DNA of 64,000 nt, from positions 62,925,655 through 62,989,654 of the forward strand of contig JAKGHH010000005.1 of NCBI GenBank assembly GCA_022828595.1, read 5' to 3'. The DNA is from Nelumbo lutea (taxonomy: Eukaryota > Streptophyta > Magnoliopsida > Proteales > Nelumbonaceae). Position numbers and translations under genes: made by a program. This document shows, piece by piece, positions 55,047-64,000 of the stretch (positions are counted from its first letter, which is position 1; every line of letters starts with the position of its first letter). Below the pieces are notes generated by a model that was not told the DNA's origin, did not search any database, and worked only from the letters and a program-made list of their open reading frames with translations.

Positions 55047-58000
55047 TTAGGTCCAATCAGGTACTAGCCGGAGTCCCATGCTTTCCACATGTTTCTCAAA
55101 CACTTTCTGTGATAGTGGCTTTGTCAATGGGTTTGCCACATTTTCTGCTGACGCTACCTTCTGAATCAGGACGTCCCCTCTACCAACTATCTCCCACATT
55201 ACGTGGTACTTCCTCTCGATGTGCTTTCACTTCGAGTGGGCTCGTGGCTCCTTAACCTGAGCAACGGCTCCATTGTTGTCACACAACAATGGGATGGGTG
55301 ATGTGCCGGACGGAACTACTCCCAACTCGTGAACGAACTTCTTCATCCACATAGCTTCTTTGGCAGCCTCACTTACGGCAATGTACTCAGCCTCGGTCGT
55401 GGAGTCTGCGGTGGACCAATTTGCTGCTTTTCCAGCAAACAGCCCACGATCCTATCATGAAAACATATCCAGATGTAGACTTTCTATCATCTGGATCCGA
55501 CTGGAAATTGGCATCTGTATACCCTTGGATCTGTAGTGAGTTACCATCGAATACTAGACAAAACTCTTTGTCCTTCGAAGGTACTTAAGTATGTTTTTCA
55601 TAGCAGTCCAGTGCACCTGCAATGGGTTGGCCTGATATCTGCTTACTACACTCACTACCTGAGCAATGTCAGGACGAGTGCATAGCATGGCATACATGAT
55701 GCTCCCTACGGTAGAGGCACAGGGAATGTCTTTCATGCCATCAATCTCCTCAGAGGTCTTGGGAGACATCTTCTTGGAGAGAGTGACTCCGTGCCTGAAA
55801 GGATCATTTCCTTTGTTGGAGTTTTCCATAAGCAGATTGGGATAATCCAATTATCCGCTTCGACCCAGTATATAAGAGGCTTCTCCAAGAGTAGAATGTC
55901 ATCTACATACAGAACCAAGAAGGTAACCTTATCTCCACTGTACTTCCTATAAACACAGGGTTCATCCGGATTCTGCTCGAAGTCAAACGATTTGACAGTA
56001 GAGTCAAAACGGATATTCCAACTTCTAAAAGCTTGCTTAAGTCCATAAATGGATCTATTAAGTTTACATACCATGCTTTCCTGACCTACAGCAATGAAGC
56101 CATGCGGCTGCTGCATATAGATATCTTCAGTAAGATCTCCATTCAGGAATACAGTTTTGACATCTATCTGCCAAATCTCATAATCATGGTATGCTGCTAC
56201 AGCTACTAGGATCCTAATGGATTTAAGCATGGCCACAGGCGAAAAGGTTTCCTCATAATCGATACCCTCTTTCTGAGTGTACCCTTTTGCCACTAGGTGA
56301 GCTTTGAAGGTCTCAATCCTACCATCGGGGCCCTTCTTCCTCTTGTAAATCCATTTGCAACAGATTGCTTTTACCCCGGAGGGTGGATCTACTAGAGTCC
56401 AGACTCCATTGGTCTCCATTGAGTCCATCTCTGCTCTCATGGCCTCCACCCACTTCTGAGAATCTATGTCCAGCATAGCTTCCGTGTAAGTCACGACATC
56501 CTCCTCACTAGTCAAGGTTTCCACCAGGTAACTATCCTGATCATAACCATAACGGATTGGTGGCCTGGATGCCCGAGTGGATCTTCTAAGTTGGTCACTA
56601 CCTGGAACTTGTGAGACATCTCCCACTGCTCCTGAGTTCTCCTCATCAAGAACAACTACCTGACGATGGGTGTCCAGGATATAGTCGGTTTCCAAGAATT
56701 GCGCATTTCGACTGCAGAACACTTTCTACTCACTTGGGTCATAGAAAAAATAACCTACAGAGCCTTTTGGGTAGCCTACAAATAGGCAACGGCTGGTCTT
56801 AGATTCCAACTTGTCTGCACTCGTTCTTTTAACGTGTGCCGGACAACCCCAAATCTTCAAGTGTTTGACACTTGGTTTCTTTACGGTCCAAAGTTCATAT
56901 AGAGTATTCGGTACTGATTTGGTTGGAACCCGATTCAACACGTATATCGCAGTCTCTAATGCGTAACCCCAAAAGGATGTGGGTAACTCTGAGTGTATGA
57001 AAAGCGACCGGACCATATCTAATAAGGTCCTATTCCTCCTCTCTGAAACACCGTTAAGTTGTGGTTGTAACAGGAGGAGCTAATTGTGATACTATCCCAT
57101 TGTCCTATAAGTAGTCCCTGAATTCGTCAGAGAGATACTCGCCACCTCGATCTGATCAAAGGGCTTTAATTTCTTTCCCTAACTATTTCTCGACCTCTTC
57201 TCTAAATTCTTTGAACTTTTCAAAGGATTCAGACTTGTGTCTCATTAGGTACATGTAACCATATCGTGAAAAATCATTTGTGAAGGTGATGAAATACACG
57301 TGTTGATTTCGTGTCCTAACACTCAGGGGACCACATACATCAGTATGTATTAGGTCAAGTGTGCCTGTACATCTTTCAGGCTTACCGTTAAATGGTCGTT
57401 TCGTCATCTTGCCTTGTAGGCAAGGCTCACAGGTGGGAAGATCTTCTACAGTTAGAAAATCCAAAGGACCATCCTTTACCAACCTTGTGATTCGGTCAAC
57501 ACCGATGTGGCCAAGTCGGTAATGCCACAGACACGTGGGATTAACTGTATCACGGGCTCTCTTCTTGGGGATTTCAGCCGACGTAGTTTCGGTTATGTTA
57601 GTTTCTAGAGAAGGATGTAGAACATAGAGACCGTTCTCCAGTTCCCCGTATGCGATGAATCTGTTATTTCTTTTAATAGTAATCGTATTACTAAAGAAGA
57701 CAGAATAACCATCTACACACAGTTTTGAAACAGAAATCAAATTTCTTCTTAAATTTTGTACATAAAGACAATCTTTTAGTACAATTGTTCATTTTCTAAA
57801 CAATAATTCCACAGTTCCTATGGCTGCGGCTACAATAGTTGCAGTAGTCCCCAAGTAGATTGTGAATTCTCCTTCACTCAGCCTTCTTTTTACCTTAAAC
57901 CCCTATAGTGAATTACACGAATGAGTTGAAGCCCCGGAGTCAATACACTAGGACGCAGAAGCTACCAATAAATTGGTTTCTATAACACAAGTTTCAAAAT

Positions 58001-58790
58001 TACCTTTCTTGGATTCCAGGTAGGCAGGACAATTCAATTTCCAGTGGCCGGTCTTCTTGCAGAAATGACAGGCATCCGATGCTTTGTCTTTCTTCTGCTT
58101 CTTGCTTTTAGGGGCTTTCTTCTGAGGCTTCTTTGCCTTCCTCTTTCTCTTGCCTGTCTTGCCAGCTTCAACAAGCATGACTACGGGCTCATCCTTTCTA
58201 ATCAGTACTACAGCTCTATGCAACATATTGCTGAGCTCTTGTAAGCTGACAATCAGCTTGTTCATGTTATAGTTAATGATTCACGGATTAAAAGAAGGAG
58301 GCAAAGAGTTAAGGATAGCATCTCTCTGGTTAGCAAGGTCAATCCCGGATCCAAGAGCCACCAGTTCGTTGATGTATCCCATCATCCGAAGACAATGGTC
58401 GTGAACTTGTTGACACTTGGACATTTGTGAGATCATGAACTGTTTCAAGACCTTTTGTCGAGTAGAATGATTCTGCTCTTCATACTTTGTCTTGCGACTG
58501 TCCAATATGTCTTTGGCAAGTTCGATCTAATCGAACTGCCTCAATATTGGATTGTCCAAGGAGGCAATGATGTAACAACGGGCAAGGGAGTTTTTCTCCT
58601 CCCATTCTTGATAGTCTCTCCTACGGGCCTCAGAAGCCCTATCTCCCGGACGGTCCGGGGCAAGATTCTTAGCTACTTTGTCAAGTTTTTCAGAAGCAAG
58701 GACCAGCATAAGGTTCCTATACCAGTCAGCATAGTTTGGGCCCTTCATCTTGTTGTCATCAATTAGCTTTGCAAATGATCGGTTTGCCAT
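55047..58790 (-). pseudogene. Copia B gag-pol polyprotein, broken
   Basis: Gag starts at 58790 (MANRSFAKLIDDNKMKGPNY). The zinc knuckle CHFCKKTGHWKLNC is at 58029-58070. The protease region (about 57760-57950) is decayed. GAG-pre-integrase and integrase follow in one open stretch, 57183-57740: LWHYRLGHIG, CLQGKMTKRPF, DLIHTDVCGPLS (first catalytic Asp) and FTNDFSRYGYMYL (second). [18 protein letters not shown] is at 56726-57016. RT is open over 55733-56722: WIYKRKKGPDG, QIDVKTVFLNGDL, LNRSIYGLKQ and the catalytic YVDD (55898-55909). RNase H follows (TRPDIAQVV, DPDDRKSTSGYVF), ending ENVANPLTKPLSQ and a stop at 55047. At least several frameshifts and stops separate these pieces, so the element could not make a full polyprotein. 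Sequence quality looks normal here, unlike copia A. Confidence 0.9.
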
Positions 58791-60526
58791 TTACTGATAA
58801 AAGAGCAAACATCAGTCCACGACCTAATTTGATTCATGTTCATTTCATAGATATGGATTTTAATCTACGATCCATTTCCATTTATTCATCTCTGAGATTC
58901 CCTCCATTCTCAGTGACGGAGACTACGGGTTGTCTCTGGAAATGCGGGAAATCACATAGGGTGCATGAGGCCAACTGTTTCAGCTGCATAACATGAGTTT
59001 TCCCTTGGGCCTCTGTTAGACAAGGTTCAGAGCCGTTTTCAGGTAAACCTTTCTGTCCAGCGAGTGCTTACCCATCATATTCGTGAACGCCAAGATACCG
59101 TGAGAGGGTTCCCATTTTCTGGTGAAGCCCCTCCCACATCGGTCTATGATGCCCCTATCATCTTATGAAACACTTAGACAAGCCCAACAACAAATGGATA
59201 GCCCATTTTCTGGTGCGCTTCCTCATTACTAAAGGACCCATCCTTATGCTAAGGATGGAAGGCCTTTAGAGAGTTCATCATATGAATATCCCGATCACAT
59301 GCACTCATATTTGTGGGAGGGAACAGATAAATATGCCCTAGTTCTAACTTTAGGTCAAGCCAAAGTGGCTCCCTCCGACTTTCATAAAGCTAGATTTTGG
59401 TGGGCCTAAATCGGCTAGGGTTCCGCACGAGACCTCATGATGAGGTGTGGGGCCCACCACTTTGGGAGGTCATCTAATGACCAAAAGGGACACCATGCCA
59501 ATGATGTGCATTCAGCCATGGAGTGCGCAAGAGCCATTGTCGATTGAGCATGGGCCAAGTACTTATGGCCCATGTACGTAGCACATCACGCATCCATACA
59601 TCATATGCAAAGATAAATTGATCAAATCAATTAATTATTTGTAAAACCCATTTTAAATCCATAATATTAACCATTAATATTATCTAGGTATATGGGTCAA
59701 ATGGTTAAGCCCATATAGCTTTAAGTGTTAAGTGGGCTTTTAGCAGTTTTAACTATTTAAAACTGGGCCTTTACAGGTTGGGCCGAATTAACCATTTAAT
59801 TAACTATGAATCCTTAGGCCCATTAGTGGGAAACTTAGGGCTGACTTTCAGCCTTGATTAAACCCTAGATTCAGTCCAAACAGTTTGAACCAATCTTGGT
59901 TCAAATGGGTCTAAGGTTTGATCTTTAACTAAATCTTTAATTCAAGAAAATAATCTGAAATTAATTACTGATAAAAGAAAAACAACAATCAGTAAATCAA
60001 GGCTGTTCGCACAATCCATCCTGCAAAACAGAGGTTAGATTACAGAATGCAGTTTCACAAACTGCAGATCGCAGGTAGCGATTCTCCCATCTGCGAAATC
60101 TTCTTCTCTGCGAAATCTCCCTTTCTGCGCCGCCATCTTCGTTCCAAAATTAAAATAAATAGAAATCCTATTTCTATTAATAATTACATCAGATCGAATA
60201 CCTATACATTGAGTCTAGAAAATAAAAAAAAATTATTTACAGACCAAATGTAATAAATAAATCAAGAAACTGCAAATCTTGCAGGTTCCCTGCGCAAACC
60301 AAGATTTCGATCTCCCTTTGTACAGACAGCCCATAAATCAAGAAAATCATAAAGAATAATTCTAAATAATAATCAGATTTATATAAAATTAATTTCAGAT
60401 TATTCGCCCATTAATTTTGGGAACAAAATTTCCCAAAACCCATATCTGCGCAAATTGGGTAGAACACCTTCTGCCCATTTGCGCAGGTTCAGATCTGAAA
60501 CTAGATGGTTCAAGATTTGAACCATG
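58791..60526 (-). other. Leader region of copia B, non-coding
   Basis: About 1.74 kb between primer site and Gag, with no ORF of note. It contains a 317-bp tract (59647-59963) that I cannot tell apart from copia A 41281-41597, although flanking leader sequence has diverged. Confidence 0.75.
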
Positions 60527-60538
60527 GCTCTGATACCA
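60527..60538 (-). other. Primer-binding site of copia B
   Basis: TGGTATCAGAGC on the minus strand, one base from the end of the 5' LTR, complementary to initiator tRNA-Met. Confidence 0.92.
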
Positions 60539-60539
60539 C

Positions 60540-62447
60540 TGAAGAGATGAGAGATCCATCCCATGGACTCCCAAAGAATGCGGAATAAGGGGCGAATTTC
60601 AAAAATTTATTTCTCCCTTCAACTGGAAATCGTATTCTCTATTTAGAAAATCATATTTTCAAGGATCAATCTTGAACCATAAACTGAACCAGATCTGAAC
60701 CAAAATGAGTGGGAGAGGATTATACCTGATACGGATAAATACTATCTCCCAATGGAGGTGTTCACGCCCAAGGAAGGATCCAAAATCTGCTCCCACTGAA
60801 GATGGCGCAGTGAAGGATGGAGCAGAATCAACAATGTTCTTCAAAAGAATTTGACCCTTCGCAAGAATCAACTAGACGGCTTGTGAGTACAGCTCCAACC
60901 AATCTTTTCCCAAAAGATTGAGATCAAGATCAAATTCTTGATTGTTCCCAAGAACTGGAGATCGAACTGAAGGAATGGCAATGGCAGGAAGGTGGCGGTA
61001 GGAGAGAATTCGCAGTATGCAGGAAATCTCTCTTTCTTCAAAGAGAAGAATGTTGTTGATCATTTAAAAGGCTGTCGCCCCCTTCCCCTTTTATAATCTC
61101 AAAGGGATCAGCTCCTAATCAGATTAGGAGTTGCTAATCCAAATCATATTTGGGTTAGAAGTCCCTTAGTGATAAGGGATAATCCTTATCTTATCTGCAA
61201 ATCAGATCAACTATCTCCTAATATAATTAGGAGTTTCCAGATCTAAATCTCATTTAGATCTTGGACTCTCTGAGTGGATAGGGTCTAAGCCCAATCCTTT
61301 TAGCTGACCCACTTCAGAATTCGCCCCCTTTAAATGACTAATCAAATCAGCCTAATTCGAAATGGGCTTAAGGCCCATTTAAAGTTATGTACTCAAAAAG
61401 CCTTGCAAACTGCTGCCCAGTTGGGCTTCCTTGTATGGCGTGGGACCCAAGCATTGATCTACCCATCAGCCACATGGGTTCAGCCCAGCCTTTGTTACAA
61501 GGCCTGGCCAAATGCACTGCTGAAGACAGTGTACCCCATGAAACCCATCAAATGGTCTCTATGGGCCCAACACTTACCATAAGTGGTCCCTGGGCCAAGC
61601 CACTTGTAACACCCAGGGACTGTGGGCAGATGCAAGATTAACCCATCAGGTATTATCCTCAATGGTCTTACACTTAACCTCTCAGCCCATAATGATCATA
61701 CACTGTCCGACAAGAGAGGACCTCTCCCTTGGCTGCAAGGAACAGTGTTGCACTCTTTACTTATATGGACCCCGGGAGTTAAGACCTTTTAGAAACCATA
61801 ATATATATACTTTTATATCACATATAAAATATACTTTGCAAAATAAATTTCAACGATTGAAATTGACTGCCGACAGTCTAAGTTTCCATCAGTGAGAGTG
61901 CATCCCTGATCATTACCTTTGTCCGACAAAGGGGCTGATCCTGTCACTATGATCACCCACTCAGATGAATTCTTAGACTGTCCCAACATACCCAGGTTTT
62001 GACCCCCGCTAAGGATCTCACTGATTGGTATATCAAAGACATTCCAGTCCGACACCTAGTGCAGTATCATAATCGAGTCTAGGGTCGAGTGTAACTTTCC
62101 AGTTTTGCCCATCAATCTTTAAGGTCTAGGGCAATACTGGAAATCTGATTTAGTTCATAGATTCAATTAATCCTACACTGTATGTGCCTAGGGTCTCACC
62201 CTGGCAACTGAGACAGGCCACCCCAACCGACTTGGTGGCACCACAGTGTCAGCCTTGTCAGGATAGGTCTCCCCAGACCGACCCACTGGCTGTGAACATT
62301 CTAAACTAACACGAGTCTCATTAAGTGTCTAGTTTAAGGGTATTAGACAGAAACATACAAAGGGAACATGAAACAAATATGCACTTTTATTCATTTACAA
62401 TAAAGTACATCTTGATTGAAGCTAAGGGCATACAAAACTGTCTAACA
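60540..62447 (-). repeat. 5' LTR of copia B
   Basis: 1908 bp, followed on the plus strand by CTCCC, the target duplication. It is colinear with 53093-55032. Confidence 0.93.
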
Positions 62448-62452
62448 CTCCC

Positions 62453-62644
62453 CCCTTCTAGTGTTACATCTTCATTCTTCTTAATATAAAAGATCTTTAT
62501 TAAAGAGACAGAGAGATCAGATCCTCCTTACTCTTCGTCCTCTTTGCCCCTTATCCCCTCTTAAGGAAGCTTATGCCTCCTTGTGTTTGGAAGGCTTACA
62601 CCTCATGCCTCCAAGTAATGAACGCCTCAACCCCTCACGCCTCC
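62453..62644. repeat. Dispersed repeat with GCCTCC/ACGCCTC words
   Basis: It ends ACATTTTAAAACATTGA and carries several CACCTCATGCCTCC-type words; a relative begins near 63160 (TCAATGCTTTAAAATGCATG) and continues with GGCGAGG/GCGCCTTAGG words to about 63300. It looks like a non-autonomous dispersed element, otherwise unclassified. Confidence 0.4.
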
Positions 62645-62860
62645 ACATTTTAAAACATTGATTGGGAATCACCTTCAGTCACCAATTTCCTGAATCCCAA
62701 TTACTTTTCTAGTCTCAACCCCTGTAGCAGTGCTGAAATTTCTGCACTCAATGAATCAGCATGACCAATGGGTCCAAACTACAACGAATGAGCCAATATG
62801 GGCAGACCCAAGTCCACCTGATCCACAAATTTGGAGTCACCTTCAGCCACCAATTTCCGG
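62645..62860 (-). pseudogene. RNase H (RVT_3-type) domain relic, copy 2
   Basis: It shares long stretches with 52260-52430 (for example TCACCTTCAG-CACCAATTTCC and ATTTCTGCAC...AATGAATCAGCATG). The minus strand encodes the SAEISALLQGLRL-type helix and VTEGDSQ. It is followed by a second partial repeat of CACCTTCAGCCACCAATTTCC at 62832. Confidence 0.6.
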
Positions 62861-64000
62861 ATAAGAGCCAATATGGACCCAAGTCCATCTCTGAATACTC
62901 CCCCCAATCCTAGAAGGGCCCATAACCAGATTACTCATAGAACTGCCAAATGAGGGGATGATTGACTCTCTCTCTCTCAAGAACTCCCTCTTTGACCCTC
63001 TCTTTCTTTCTCATTTTTCCACCGACTTATTCTCTCTCTGGTTCTCTCCCCACTCCAACTCTGGGCCATTCCCCAAATTATGTAGGACGGGAAGGGGTCC
63101 TACCGACTTAGGGATATGGTGGTGGGCTTTGTGGGGTGAATGAAGGGCTGTGGGTGAATCAATGCTTTAAAATGCATGCCTGAACCTAAGTGCAAAGGCG
63201 AGGTACATTTTAGGGTAGGCACCTTGCCCAGGTCCAAGCATATGTATGCATGAAAGGCGATCACCTCTGCGCCTAGTCATGCGCCTTAGGCCAGGTGTCT
63301 TAGTAATGTTTAGAATTGTTTAATGTTTAAGTTCTATAGACAATTATTATAATATATCAAAAGCATTTTCTTTTATTTTTTTCAACCTTTATAGTATTCT
63401 AAATAAAAATAAAACTAATCTAACAGTGAGAAGAAGCAAACTTGATCTCAAAGCAAGCTTGTGCTCGAAGGAAAAAGGAAAACCAATCAACCAAGCCATT
63501 GACCCATTGTTCAAGTTCGAGCTCCAATAGAAACAATCCATTCTTCCTTTCTTTCTTTTGTTTTTTCTTTCCTTTCCCTTCCATTTTCACACTAAAATAG
63601 GGGGTCCACTCCACTTTTGTTTTTCTTTTTTTCTTGCTAGGTTTTACTACCAAAACAGGGGCTCCACCCCATTCTTGTTTTTCGATATTCCCTATATGTT
63701 TTTACACCAAAAACAGGAGCTAAGCCCCATTGCTATTCAACTTCATTTCTCTCTGCTTTTATCCCCAAAACCGTTGTTATTCAACTTTTTTCTCACTATT
63801 TTTAACCTAAAAATAGGGACTCCGCCCCTTTGTAAACTTGCAGTATTTGGTGCCACCGTTGTTATTCCTTGTTTTCTCTGCTGCGTTTTGGTGCCAAAAT
63901 AGGGGCTGTTTTGTTTGCATCTACATATATTCATCAAAAAATACCCTTCTTCCTCTTTCATTACAATTTATATTGTTTGCTAGTTCAGGAATAACTAAAC
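62861..64000. other. Gene-free end of window with a degenerate tandem repeat
   Basis: CT-rich stretch at 62960-63050, and dispersed repeat words at 63160-63300. From about 63590 to 63910 there are five or six diverged copies of a ~58-85-bp unit with the core ACCAAAA(C/T)AGGGGCTCC. A 114-codon frame across the last part is repeat-derived. No gene is supported. Confidence 0.4.

Larger units (their letters stand above)
53093..62447 (-). mobile_element. Complete Ty1/copia retrotransposon B, 9355 bp
   Basis: The 3' LTR (53093-55032) and 5' LTR (60540-62447) begin TGTTAGACAG and end CATCTCTTCA on the minus strand. A perfect 5-bp target duplication CTCCC lies at 53088-53092 and 62448-62452. It has an initiator tRNA-Met primer site at 60527-60538, an imperfect polypurine tract at 55033-55044, and a ~1.75-kb leader before Gag. 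Order Gag - protease - integrase - RT - RNase H is diagnostic for Ty1/copia. Long (~1.9 kb) LTRs would suit the Angela/Tork-like group, but I cannot assign a lineage firmly. The LTRs differ by roughly 5% by eye plus small indels, so the insertion is not recent. Confidence 0.95.

Noticed and set aside
58455..58766. Plus-strand ORFs over the copia Gag region (also 58044-58244 and 39648-39995)
   Set aside because: Antisense shadows of Gag; the minus strand gives the conserved Gag and zinc-knuckle sequence.

Overview
This window looks like transposon-rich intergenic DNA from an angiosperm nuclear genome. The evidence is intronless SAUR genes, one spliced plant dioxygenase-like gene, Ty1/copia elements primed by initiator tRNA-Met, LINE relics, hAT relics, and many small terminal-inverted-repeat (TIR) elements. 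The repeat load and the kinds of elements suggest a woody dicot, but the sequence does not fix the species. One run of 100 N (34857-34956) marks an assembly gap. I found no bacterial, organellar, rRNA, tRNA or CRISPR features.

Layout. Positions 1-2400 hold only short unrecognised ORFs. Positions 2401-5797 are a complete LTR-flanked element with no coding capacity, a perfect 5-bp target duplication, and 15-bp minisatellites inside its LTRs. Positions 5800-8300 are unrecognised sequence plus dispersed repeats. Positions 8299-11830 are a decayed hAT transposase gene on the minus strand, interrupted by a non-autonomous hAT-type element that is itself interrupted by another. Positions 13200-25006 contain three SAUR loci (two intact, one with an internal deletion) among small TIR elements. 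Positions 26569-29746 are a second non-coding LTR element, related to the first at its ends and internal modules but carrying 40-bp minisatellites. Positions 30000-34856 are gene-free.

The right half is dominated by two related minus-strand Ty1/copia elements. Copy A (about 34957-44137) is cut by the gap. Copy B (53093-62447) is complete, with ~1.9-kb LTRs, primer site, polypurine tract and a perfect CTCCC target duplication. Both polyproteins are broken. Between them lies the only multi-exon host gene I can recognise, a 2OG-Fe(II) oxygenase-like gene on the minus strand (47633-49874). LINE reverse-transcriptase and RNase H relics surround it.

The most interesting signal is in the two non-coding LTR elements. 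At the place where a tRNA primer-binding site should lie, both carry a 34-nt two-tier hairpin starting exactly 10 nt after the 5' LTR. It is conserved with compensatory base changes although the surrounding sequence has diverged, so it may serve priming or packaging. Also notable are four single-base deletions in the otherwise well-preserved oxygenase gene and an insertion-rich stretch of copia A beside the gap, both of which suggest consensus errors; a 317-bp tract with no difference I can see shared by copia A and B; and a tandem duplication that carries the first 8 bases of the copia B LTR and so must be younger than that insertion.
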